A DNA stretch of 19,235 nt, taken from contig CAIVOW010000082.1 of NCBI GenBank assembly GCA_903907665.1, positions 1-19,235 of the forward strand, in the 5' to 3' direction. The notes beneath the pieces were generated by a model. It was not told where the DNA came from and made no database searches. It saw nothing but the letters and a program-made list of their open reading frames with translations. Position 1 is the stretch's first letter; each line of letters begins with the position of its first letter. Made by a program: the position numbers and the translations under genes. Below are positions 1 through 7,039 of this stretch, piece by piece. The DNA is from an uncultured Actinomycetes bacterium. GTDB taxonomy: Bacteria; Actinomycetota; Actinomycetes; Nanopelagicales; Nanopelagicaceae.

Positions 1-435
1 CTTACCCATTCACCTGCGCCTTCGATGTTTCTTGAGAACGTGAAGAGAGAGCATTCCAACGCCTTGAGAGAGATGCGACCCATTTCGATTCTTTCCATAC
101 AAGCGCGTGATTCCGCCAATGTAACAAGCGCCAAACTAATTGAGATGGCCCGTCTTATTACCAAAAATATGCGAAGTGGCGAATTCTATTCACGGATCTC
201 GCAAAGTGGCTTCTGGATTGCCGTACGCGCTGACGAAGCTGCAGCAATCACTCTAAGCCAAAGAATCATGAGTCAGGGAATTTTAAGTGGAAGAGAAACG
301 ACTACAAATACAGAATCAGAGAGCCAAAATCGCTATTGGCGCACATCAGTTATCGAATGTGCGCCTTCGCAGGATTTAAACTCATGGATCAAATCAGTAG
401 ATTTAGCCCACTTCCGGGATAGTGAAAGTGTCTAA
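1..435 (+). CDS. Degenerate GGDEF-like domain protein, C-terminal part (5' end outside window)
   Basis: The reading frame is open from base 1, so the protein probably starts upstream; the first ATG inside is at 25. The translated start (LTHSPAPSMFLENVKRE) and the following PISILSIQARDS resemble the opening of a GGDEF domain, where the usual pattern is DxLTxLxNRxxFxxxL, then a beta strand ending in D-x-D. Further on, GEFYSRISQSGFWIAVRADEA aligns with the strand that normally reads R-x-GGDEF, but the GGDEF signature is replaced by SQSGFW and the metal-binding Asp residues are missing. About 50 residues follow with no recognised domain. By this comparison it cannot be an active diguanylate cyclase; a sensory or structural role is possible. 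Assignment rests on pattern matching only and a remote unrelated fold cannot be excluded. Confidence 0.5.
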   Translation, partial: LTHSPAPSMFLENVKREHSNALREMRPISILSIQARDSANVTSAKLIEMARLITKNMRSGEFYSRISQSGFWIAVRADEAAAITLSQRIMSQGILSGRETTTNTESESQNRYWRTSVIECAPSQDLNSWIKSVDLAHFRDSESV

Positions 436-464
436 AACTATTTCATCGAGATTACGTACCTGAA

Positions 465-1244
465 TTACTTCTTGGCGCAAGCGGCAAGTGCTGAAGCAAT
501 TTTCGGACTAGCCTTATCTAGGCCGGCAATATCTGCTGAACTCTTCACGTTAACGCCCTTTGCATTAAGGCAGGCAATGTATGCAGCGCCACCGACGCGA
601 GGTGCAGTTGGCTTTTTCGCAACTTTTGAAGGTACTGGTTTAGCTGGCTTCATTGGATTAGCAGGATTAGCAGGATTAGCACCATTTGGATTGAATCCGC
701 CAGGTCTATTCCCGCGACCAAACGTTGGGCGAAGTGAGGCGCAACTATTTAGTGCTGCTTGCTGCTGTGCAGTTAAAGTTGGTGGAGTCGCTGGAAAATT
801 CGAAGGACGGGAACCCGTTGCACCTGTTGTACCCGATGTACCCGGTGGAACCGGTGCACCTGATGGTCGAACTGCATTGTCATCTCCCATCCCTGGTCTA
901 CCAGCACCGCCACCTGCGAATCCGCGACTCGCAAAGTTAGGTAGCGCAACTCCAGTGTCTGTTAAACATTTTTGATATTTCGCGAACGCTGCTGCTCTAG
1001 CAGGATCAGCTTGACGGCCTTCCGCTCCAGAACCGGCAATCCCAGGGCGTGCCGTTCCAATGCTCGGCTTAGTTGCGGGCTTAGTTGCGGGTTTAGTAGC
1101 TGGCTTAGCAGTCGTCTTGGTAGCTGCTTGGGCCGCGGAAGTTAAGGTCGTTGTCGAGATCACCATTGCTCCGACTGCAAGGATTGCCGACGCGACCTTG
1201 AGCGATTTGGTCAGACGAGGCTTACTAACAAAGTGAGTTTTCAT
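465..1244 (-). CDS. Secreted low-complexity protein with two paired-cysteine modules
   Basis: This 259-residue protein has a basic N-terminus (KPRLTKSLK), a hydrophobic stretch at about 17-32 and an AQA cleavage-like site near residue 40, so it is likely exported by Sec. Then comes a TKPA repeat (41-60). Residues 85-170 contain YQKCLTDTGVALPNF and, after a Gly/Pro-rich linker, AALNSCASLRP. This resembles a widespread actinobacterial exported family with the pattern CMRxxGVxxPDP ... AxxACxxL. A second shorter copy lies at 221-256 (ACLNAKGV ... ALAACAKK). The only cysteines are 93, 168, 225 and 256, which suggests one disulfide per module. Short perfect repeats (NPA, ATKP) are also tandem at DNA level. 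The ATG start is supported by a TACTCT box 7 bases upstream. It is divergent from argG. Function unknown. Confidence 0.8.
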   Translation of the reverse strand: MKTHFVSKPRLTKSLKVASAILAVGAMVISTTTLTSAAQAATKTTAKPATKPATKPATKPSIGTARPGIAGSGAEGRQADPARAAAFAKYQKCLTDTGVALPNFASRGFAGGGAGRPGMGDDNAVRPSGAPVPPGTSGTTGATGSRPSNFPATPPTLTAQQQAALNSCASLRPTFGRGNRPGGFNPNGANPANPANPMKPAKPVPSKVAKKPTAPRVGGAAYIACLNAKGVNVKSSADIAGLDKASPKIASALAACAKK

Positions 1245-1251
1245 AGGCAGA

Positions 1252-1257
1252 AGAGTA
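1252..1257 (-). promoter_or_regulatory. -10 box (TACTCT) for leaderless start of the 1244 gene
   Basis: On the minus strand TACTCT matches the actinobacterial TANNNT -10 pattern. It is separated from the ATG at 1244 by 7 bases, so transcription would start at or next to the ATG. No clear -35 box or Shine-Dalgarno sequence is seen. Confidence 0.5.
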
Positions 1258-1338
1258 AGGCTGTAGCGAATTTACTAGGGTTCTCATCTAGGATTTTTGG
1301 CTGTGTAGTAACTGTGAATATGAAGTCTGCTGACGCAT

Positions 1339-1344
1339 TACGCT
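1339..1344 (+). promoter_or_regulatory. -10 box (TACGCT) for leaderless argG
   Basis: TACGCT matches TANNNT and is followed by exactly 6 bases and then the ATG at 1351. There is no Shine-Dalgarno sequence before this ATG. The spacing predicts that transcription starts on the A of the start codon. No convincing -35 box. Confidence 0.5.
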
Positions 1345-1347
1345 TAG

Positions 1348-2733
<1,386 letters not shown>

Positions 2734-2810
2734 TTCACATTTAAGTCGAGAACTAGTCCAGAACTAATCGAGGGCAAATCGACAATTAAGCGAGTATAAA
2801 TCGATTGCGA

Positions 2811-3080
2811 TTAGAACTGCTGTTGTTGCTCCATCATTCGGGCCCTATTACGTGCAGCACGACGCTTCATGGCTCGGCGCTCGTCTTCTGAGAGACCACC
2901 CCAAACGCCTGCATCTTGGCCGGATTCGATAGCCCAAGCTAGGCAAGGGTCTTTGACGATGCAGCGATTACAAACTTTTTTCGCTTCTTCAATCTGGGCA
3001 ATCGCAGGCCCCGTATTTCCGATAGGGAAAAAGAGCTCTGGATCTTCGTCTCGGCAAGCCGACTGATGTCGCCAATCCAT
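2811..3080 (-). CDS. whiB1: WhiB-family iron-sulfur transcriptional regulator, WhiB1-like
   Basis: WhiB proteins bind a [4Fe-4S] cluster through four cysteines and act with the principal sigma factor; WhiB1 of Mycobacterium is essential and NO-sensitive. This 89-residue protein has cysteines at 9, 37, 40 and 46 in the C-x27-C-x2-C-x5-C arrangement, the sequence ELFFPIGNTGPA, the G(V/I)WGG turn at 58-62, and a basic tail (KRRAARNRARM) that would contact DNA. The match DPELFFPIGNTGP...AKKVCNRC...GQDAGVWGGLSEDERRA is closest in memory to WhiB1; other WhiB classes fit less well. A strong AAGGAG ribosome site 9 bases upstream supports the ATG at 3080. The upstream region carries three inverted repeats (see 3114-3198). 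WhiB presence is restricted to actinobacteria and their phages. Confidence 0.92.
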   Translation of the reverse strand: MDWRHQSACRDEDPELFFPIGNTGPAIAQIEEAKKVCNRCIVKDPCLAWAIESGQDAGVWGGLSEDERRAMKRRAARNRARMMEQQQQF

Positions 3081-3089
3081 GGCCCAAGT

Positions 3090-3095
3090 CTCCTT
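3090..3095 (-). promoter_or_regulatory. Ribosome binding site of whiB (AAGGAG)
   Basis: A full AAGGAG lies 9 bases before the whiB ATG. It contrasts with several other transcription-unit heads in the window, which have no such site, and shows that whiB has a genuine 5' leader. Confidence 0.8.
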
Positions 3096-3113
3096 AAAAA
3101 ATCAACTGCTGCG

Positions 3114-3129
3114 GTTCGGGGGGTCGAAC
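3114..3129 (-). repeat. Small hairpin in the whiB leader
   Basis: Arms GTTCG and CGAAC are separated by a 6-base loop that reads ACCCCC on the whiB strand. It lies about 20 bases upstream of the ribosome site, so if transcription starts further upstream it would form in the mRNA leader. Confidence 0.4.
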
Positions 3130-3150
3130 TGTCAGCTTGAAAAATGGCAA

Positions 3151-3166
3151 ACTTATCGAGATAAGT
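3151..3166. promoter_or_regulatory. Palindrome ACTTATC-GA-GATAAGT upstream of whiB
   Basis: Seven-base perfect arms around a 2-base centre. On the whiB strand it includes TAAGTT at its downstream edge, which would also pass as a -10 box. A palindrome overlapping a promoter is the usual layout of a repressor site, but no regulator is known for it. Confidence 0.45.
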
Positions 3167-3182
3167 CCCAGAAGCGCTCCTT

Positions 3183-3198
3183 GATGCAGCGCTGCATC
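3183..3198. promoter_or_regulatory. Perfect 16-bp palindrome GATGCAGCGCTGCATC upstream of whiB
   Basis: The 16 bases are self-complementary with no spacer. Its centre is 32 bp from the centre of the palindrome at 3151-3166, close to three helical turns, so two dimers could bind the same face of the DNA. Role as operator is inferred. Confidence 0.45.
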
Positions 3199-3378
3199 TA
3201 CTTCCTACATTTCTCGTACTTTTACCAAAAATTACGCACTTCAAGGAGAAGCGCACGGGTCATTCTCTCGCGTATCACACTGCATAACAAGGGTGAAACG
3301 TAAAAGATTCCTACTTTCTTAAAGTTTTTAGTGTGATTTATTTCTAGTTGACGACTCAACGGTCCCGCTATCAACGAT

Positions 3379-3399
3379 GGCTTTAAATGGCCGAAAGCC
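3379..3399 (-). terminator. Possible weak hairpin downstream of tRNA-Arg
   Basis: Arms GGCTTT and AAAGCC surround a 9-base loop, about 36 bases after the tRNA 3' end on the minus strand. There is no T-run after the stem, so termination by this hairpin is doubtful; a processing or attenuation role is equally possible. Confidence 0.2.
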
Positions 3400-3404
3400 G
3401 TCTT

Positions 3405-3428
3405 AAGAGGTAGCAAGAGGTAGCAAGA
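3405..3428. repeat. 10-bp tandem duplication AAGAGGTAGC x2
   Basis: Two perfect copies followed by a partial third (AAGA), just downstream of the tRNA gene on its strand. Confidence 0.8.
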
Positions 3429-3434
3429 AAGAAG

Positions 3435-3506
3435 TGCCCTCGGCAGGAATCGAACCTGCGCACCTGCCTCCGGAGGGCAGTGCTCTATCCCCTGAGCTAC
3501 GAGGGC
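3435..3506 (-). tRNA. tRNA-Arg (anticodon CCG)
   Basis: On the minus strand the gene folds as a complete cloverleaf: acceptor GCCCTCG/CGAGGGC, D-arm GCTC/GAGC with an 8-base loop, anticodon stem CTGCC/GGCAG with loop CTCCGGA giving anticodon CCG (reads CGG arginine codons), a 4-base variable loop, and T-arm GCAGG/CCTGC with loop TTCGATT. The discriminator base is A at 3435. CCA is not encoded, so it must be added by tRNA nucleotidyltransferase. Total length 72 bases. Confidence 0.95.
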
Positions 3507-3556
3507 GAAATTGTCGCCAGTAACCAACTCTATTGGAAAGTGGCAGAATTACCGAC

Positions 3557-4096
3557 ATGACCGAGAGAACCGCTACCACTCATGAAATTGCATATTTCGC
3601 TACAGGTTGTTTTTGGGGAGCCGAGCGACGCTTATGGCAGATGCCGGGTGTACTAGAGACATCAGTTGGATACATGGGTGGCACTAAGTCAGATCCCACG
3701 TATAAAGAAGTCTGCACCGGCACAACCGGTCATGCTGAAATGGTAAAAGTTATTTTCGACCCTTCCGTTATTTCTTATACGCGATTACTTCAAGAGTTTT
3801 GGGTGATGCATGATCCTACTTCGCTCAATCGTCAAGGTGGAGATGTCGGTACGCAGTATCGAAGTGCAATCTATGTAACTACGCCGGAGCAGATGATTGA
3901 AGCCGTGAATACTCGTGATACTTATGAACAAGAACTTGCAAAGAGTGATCTCGGGAAAATTTGTACAGAGATTCAAGAAGCAGAAGGACATACGTATTGG
4001 GAAGCTGAGGAATATCATCAGCGCTACCTCGAGAAGAACCCAAATGGTTATGACTGCCATTCATCCACGGGTGTGGCATTTCCTATTTTTGTATAG
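3557..4096 (+). CDS. msrA: Peptide-methionine (S)-S-oxide reductase
   Basis: MsrA reduces the S-epimer of methionine sulfoxide in damaged proteins, using thioredoxin as the usual electron donor. From the ATG at 3557 the protein is 179 residues, a normal length. The catalytic motif GCFWG is at 17-21 with Cys18 as nucleophile; SVGYMGG, the GHAE block, GTQYRSAIY and the YWEAEEYHQRYL motif follow. A C-terminal GYDC (Cys near 167) fits the recycling cysteine seen in the NPNGYC tail of many MsrA proteins. A TTG start at 3533 is possible but would add eight residues not typical of the family; the ATG places the conserved core normally. It stands alone between tRNA-Arg and the convergent DNA glycosylase gene. 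Confidence 0.94.
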   Translation: MTERTATTHEIAYFATGCFWGAERRLWQMPGVLETSVGYMGGTKSDPTYKEVCTGTTGHAEMVKVIFDPSVISYTRLLQEFWVMHDPTSLNRQGGDVGTQYRSAIYVTTPEQMIEAVNTRDTYEQELAKSDLGKICTEIQEAEGHTYWEAEEYHQRYLEKNPNGYDCHSSTGVAFPIFV

Positions 4097-4120
4097 CCGG
4101 GTTTAAGCGTAGCTAACGGG

Positions 4121-4155
4121 ATCTACTTACAACTAGACCTACTTAGATCTACCTA
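4121..4155. repeat. Degenerate 9-mer repeats at the msrA/glycosylase convergence
   Basis: Three related 9-mers (ATCTACTTA, ACCTACTTA, ATCTACCTA) start at 4121, 4137 and 4147 in the 56-base spacer between two convergent genes, the last running into the glycosylase stop codon. No terminator-type hairpin is visible. Confidence 0.5.
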
Positions 4156-4791
4156 GATTTGTGTCGGCTCTTTTTCCAAGGCGCGCCAGCAGTACCACGC
4201 AACAATTGATTGATAGCCATCAAATTTCTCGCCGATAGGGTCTAGTTTCTTTGGATCAATTTCACTTTTAAGCCCATGGATTTTCTCCCAGCCTCGGCGA
4301 ACTCCAAGATCTAAAACTGGCCAGACATCTAGCCTTCCTAAGTGAAACATTAAAAACATCTCTGTTGTCCAACGTCCAATTCCCCAAATTTTTATCAGGT
4401 CCGCTGTTATTTCCTCATTACTCATACGGGGATACTTTGCAAAATTTAATTCTCCAGAAAGCGCAGCCTCAGTTAACTCAAAAATTGACTTTGCTTTTGC
4501 ACCCGATGCTCCAACCGCGCGGAGCTGGTTCACCGATAATTGAGAAATTTTATCTGGCAAAATCTCCCCATCGACTAAATCCTTTAGTCGGTTAAAAATA
4601 GTCTCAGCAGCCTTAATCGCTAGCTGTTGGGAAATGATCGAATCAACCAGGGTTTCGTAATGGCCTTGTTTCGGCCGACGACGACCAATTGTGCAGAGTG
4701 GCGCCCTAGCAATAATTGGCTTAAATGCTGGATCTGCTTTAGTGATTTTCTTTGTTATAGCCAACATCTGAGCCTCGGTAGTCAGCGCCAT
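4153..4791 (-). CDS. alkA: DNA-3-methyladenine glycosylase II (AlkA-type, HhH-GPD)
   Basis: Enzymes of this family remove alkylated bases from DNA and start base-excision repair. The 212-residue protein has the family's SQQLA helix at 54-58, the helix-hairpin-helix around 132-150 with LIKIWGIGRWTTEMFLMF, and the catalytic aspartate in DVWPVLDLGV (Asp161 by alignment with the P-x-D of AlkA). It is shorter than E. coli AlkA (282 residues) because it lacks the N-terminal AlkA_N domain, as is common in bacterial homologues. Start at ATG 4791 with AAGG seven bases upstream and a TACATT box 11 bases upstream on the minus strand. It is divergent from the TerC gene across 55 bases and convergent with msrA. 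Exact substrate range cannot be read from the sequence. Confidence 0.88.
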   Translation of the reverse strand: MALTTEAQMLAITKKITKADPAFKPIIARAPLCTIGRRRPKQGHYETLVDSIISQQLAIKAAETIFNRLKDLVDGEILPDKISQLSVNQLRAVGASGAKAKSIFELTEAALSGELNFAKYPRMSNEEITADLIKIWGIGRWTTEMFLMFHLGRLDVWPVLDLGVRRGWEKIHGLKSEIDPKKLDPIGEKFDGYQSIVAWYCWRALEKEPTQI

Positions 4792-4802
4792 CTCACAACC
4801 TT

Positions 4803-4808
4803 AATGTA
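4803..4808 (-). promoter_or_regulatory. Possible -10 box (TACATT) of the alkA-type gene
   Basis: TACATT on the minus strand fits TANNNT and lies 11 bases before the ATG, predicting a leader of only 4-5 bases. The -35 region is not recognisable. Confidence 0.35.
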
Positions 4809-4833
4809 ATCAATACCATTATTGGAGAGTTGA

Positions 4834-4839
4834 TAGGGT
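4834..4839 (+). promoter_or_regulatory. -10 box (TAGGGT) for leaderless terC-type gene
   Basis: TAGGGT fits TANNNT and is 7 bases before the ATG at 4847, so transcription should begin at or beside the start codon. This leaves no room for the manganese riboswitch (yybP-ykoY) that often precedes TerC-family genes. Confidence 0.5.
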
Positions 4840-4846
4840 TCTCACA

Positions 4847-5767
4847 ATGAACACGCCAACCTCTATGAGCCTTCACTCCTGGGTTATTACTCTCACTGGG
4901 CTTGTCGTCGTCTTACTTTTTGATTTTGCTTTAGCTTTCAAAAATCGTAACAAAACGACGACTTTGAGGGCAGCGACACTTTGGACACTTTTCTATGTGG
5001 GTCTTGCGATTGCTTTTGGTCTCTATCTCGCCGTATGGGCATCAGAAGGACCACGAAGTGAATTCTTCGCTGGCTGGATTACCGAGTACTCCTTATCTTT
5101 CGACAACCTCTTTGTCTTCATCTTAATTCTGGCGCGGCTCAAAGTTCCCAAGGAAAAGGAAGAGCTTGCACTGCTGATTGGAATAGTTTCATCACTCTTC
5201 CTGCGTGGAATCTTTATCGCCGGAGGTTCGGCACTCGTTAATAGGTATGCCTGGATTTTTTACTTTTTTGGATTTTTTCTTATTTATACCGCAGTACAAC
5301 TCTTTCGTGAAACTGAAGCCGATGAATGGAAAGAAGGAAAGCTAATCTCCTTTTTTCGATCAAAAGGTGCATCAACATTCGTTCTTGCCCTCATTGCGAT
5401 ATCAACCACGAACGTACTATTTGCCTTTGATTCGATACCCGCCATCTTTGGATTAACCAAAAATCCATACATCATCGTTACGGCAAATGTATTTGCCTTG
5501 ATGGGTCTGCGCCAGCTTTATTTCCTTATCGGTGGCCTCATGTCAAAGCTTGTTTATTTAACTGAAGGTTTATCGCTAATCCTTGCCTTTATTGGTGTGA
5601 AATTAGTACTTGAAGCGGCGGTAAACGGTGGTCACGAAAAGGTTGCCGGGATCCACATTCCAGAGATTTCTCTACAAGTCAGTTTAGGATTTATCATCGT
5701 TGTGCTTGCGACGACGGCATTTGTGAGTTTAGCGGCTTCAAAGCGCAGCCAAAATAAAACCGAATAG
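4847..5767 (+). CDS. TerC-family integral membrane protein (Alx/MeeF-like, probable metal exporter)
   Basis: The 306-residue protein is mostly membrane segments, starting with one at about 13-30 and a second at 44-65. Family marks are SLSFDNLFVF (82-91) and FAFDSIPAIFGLT (192-204), each with a membrane-embedded aspartate that is thought to bind metal, and FALMGLRQLYFLI (216-228). TerC was named for tellurite resistance, but relatives such as Alx and MeeF export manganese and help load secreted metalloproteins; manganese efflux is the best guess here. The predicted leaderless start argues against riboswitch control. It is followed 55 bases later by an unrelated PLP enzyme that has its own candidate promoter. 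No ter operon partners are nearby, so tellurite resistance is unlikely to be its main role. Confidence 0.88.
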   Translation: MNTPTSMSLHSWVITLTGLVVVLLFDFALAFKNRNKTTTLRAATLWTLFYVGLAIAFGLYLAVWASEGPRSEFFAGWITEYSLSFDNLFVFILILARLKVPKEKEELALLIGIVSSLFLRGIFIAGGSALVNRYAWIFYFFGFFLIYTAVQLFRETEADEWKEGKLISFFRSKGASTFVLALIAISTTNVLFAFDSIPAIFGLTKNPYIIVTANVFALMGLRQLYFLIGGLMSKLVYLTEGLSLILAFIGVKLVLEAAVNGGHEKVAGIHIPEISLQVSLGFIIVVLATTAFVSLAASKRSQNKTE

Positions 5768-5810
5768 GTAACTTCACTTCAAAAGCCTAGAAAAAACTTT
5801 GTAAGCGTGA

Positions 5811-5816
5811 AATACT
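5811..5816 (+). promoter_or_regulatory. Possible -10 box (AATACT) for leaderless GTG start at 5823
   Basis: AATACT matches TATAAT at four of six positions and lies exactly 6 bases before the GTG at 5823. It does not meet the stricter TANNNT pattern, so it is the weakest of the set, but its position is the same. Confidence 0.35.
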
Positions 5817-5822
5817 CCTAAA

Positions 5823-6965
5823 GTGCAACCAGTTAAAGGCCTTCCACTGACAGAACTTCAACAACGGGTTTCTGCCAAATGGCGTGGATTTCCACAAGAC
5901 GTTCTACCGCTGCCAGTTGCTGAAATGGATTTTGAAATTGCTGAACCAATTCGTCAACAGCTCATGCAGATGCTTTCGCGCTCCGATACGGGTTATCTCG
6001 GTCCTATTCCAGAATTGAGCGAAAATCTTGCAACATTTATGCGAAATCGCTGGAATTGGGATGTTGATACAGCCCAAGTTTTTCCTGCAACTGATGTTGG
6101 TGTTGCAGCTATTGAAATGGCACGAATGCTCGTTAACCCAGGAGACCGCATAGTTGTTGATACTCCCGTTTATCATAATTTTAGTAATTGGATCAATGAA
6201 CTTAAATGTCAGATTGTGGATGTGCCGATGGTGCGCGAAGGACTTGCTTACTCGCTAAATCTTCCGCTACTTGAAGAAGCTTATAAAAATGGTGCGAAAA
6301 TTCATTTTCTATGTAATCCGCAGAACCCAACTGGTTCGGTACATACGCGCGAAGAATTGAGCACCTTAGCTGAACTCGCTAAGAAATACGGAGTTGCGAT
6401 TTTCAGCGATGAAATTCACGCGCCTCTTACTTTTGCAGAGCATGAATTTATCCCGTTTTTAAATGTGAGTGAGACCGCACGTGAAGTCGGCATCACCGTT
6501 ACGGCAGCAAGTAAAGCGTGGAACATTGCAGGTCTTAAGTGCGCCACAATTATTACGCAACATGAAAAGTGGGCAGCGACTGCAAACGCTATGCCACCAG
6601 CAGTTCATTGGCGCGCATCACTATTTGGTGCATTTGCTGCGGCGAAGGCTTATGAATCGGTCGACTGGTTAGATGCCTGCCTTGTCACGCTAGATCACAA
6701 TCGAAAAGCGCTCGGCTCGCTCTTGAAAGAAAAATTGCCCATGGTTGGATATCGGGAGCCGGATACAAGCTATTTGGCCTGGCTTGATTTGAGCGCCCTA
6801 AATCTGGGGGAGACGCCGTCGCAAGTCCTGTTAGAGCGGGCAAAGGTAGCGCTAAATGCTGGAGCCACCTTCAGTGCTACGCATTCTCAATTTGTTCGCT
6901 TGAACTTCGCCACCAATGAGGAAATTCTGACGCAGGCAATCGAGCGGATGGCGTCAGTCATCTAG
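5823..6965 (+). CDS. PatB/MalY-family aminotransferase-fold C-S lyase (cystathionine beta-lyase type)
   Basis: PatB/MalY proteins are fold-type I PLP enzymes that cleave cystathionine or cysteine S-conjugates to a thiol, pyruvate and ammonia. The 380-residue sequence has LPVAEMDFEIAEPI near the start (the family's W/L-V-A-D-M-D-F block), TGYLGP, CNPQNPTG at 164-171, FSDEIHAPL at 194-202 and SKAWNIAGLK at 230-239, where Lys231 forms the Schiff base. R-L-N-F-A near the end fits the substrate-carboxylate arginine. Start is GTG at 5823; no ribosome site precedes it. The 3' end, including the TAG, is part of a 14-bp tandem repeat. The next gene is another PLP enzyme of sulfur amino acid metabolism, which supports a role in methionine or cysteine turnover. 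A different C-S lyase substrate remains possible. Confidence 0.85.
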   Translation: MQPVKGLPLTELQQRVSAKWRGFPQDVLPLPVAEMDFEIAEPIRQQLMQMLSRSDTGYLGPIPELSENLATFMRNRWNWDVDTAQVFPATDVGVAAIEMARMLVNPGDRIVVDTPVYHNFSNWINELKCQIVDVPMVREGLAYSLNLPLLEEAYKNGAKIHFLCNPQNPTGSVHTREELSTLAELAKKYGVAIFSDEIHAPLTFAEHEFIPFLNVSETAREVGITVTAASKAWNIAGLKCATIITQHEKWAATANAMPPAVHWRASLFGAFAAAKAYESVDWLDACLVTLDHNRKALGSLLKEKLPMVGYREPDTSYLAWLDLSALNLGETPSQVLLERAKVALNAGATFSATHSQFVRLNFATNEEILTQAIERMASVI

Positions 6966-6999
6966 CGTCAGTCATCTAGCGTCAGTCATCTAGCGTCAG
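6951..6999. repeat. 14-bp tandem repeat covering the stop codon of the C-S lyase gene
   Basis: The unit GCGTCAGTCATCTA occurs three times in a row (6951, 6965, 6979) followed by a partial GCGTCAG. The first copy encodes the last residues and the stop codon of the upstream gene; the others lie in the spacer. Because 14 is not a multiple of three, the copies cannot be read as protein repeats. Confidence 0.95.
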
Positions 7000-7027
7000 G
7001 CGCTGAAAAAGAAATGGTGCTGGCAGG

Positions 7028-7033
7028 TACGAT
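7028..7033 (+). promoter_or_regulatory. -10 box (TACGAT) for leaderless gene at 7040
   Basis: TACGAT fits TANNNT and is followed by exactly 6 bases and the ATG at 7040. It shows that the second PLP enzyme gene can be transcribed independently of the first. Confidence 0.5.
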
Positions 7034-7039
7034 TATGCA

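Larger units (their letters stand above)
3199..3434. other. Non-coding spacer between whiB promoter region and tRNA-Arg
   Basis: No reading frame here looks like a protein. Visible items are a short inverted repeat GTTGA-CGAC-TCAAC near 3344-3357, a hairpin at 3379-3399, and a 10-bp tandem duplication at 3405-3428. No typical intrinsic terminator with a T-run is seen. Confidence 0.5.

Noticed and set aside
472..975. Long plus-strand frame opposite the secreted protein gene
   Set aside because: It mirrors a low-complexity gene whose minus-strand product has a signal peptide and paired cysteines; the plus-strand product has no domain pattern and no start signal.
2939..3256. Minus-strand frame overlapping whiB and its leader
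   Set aside because: It runs in another frame through the clear WhiB coding region and the palindromes; the product has no recognisable features.
3222..3527. Minus-strand frame covering tRNA-Arg
   Set aside because: It reads straight through a complete tRNA gene and has no ribosome site.
4792..4846. yybP-ykoY manganese riboswitch before the TerC gene
   Set aside because: Only 55 bases separate it from the divergent gene, and a -10 box 7 bases from the ATG leaves no leader.
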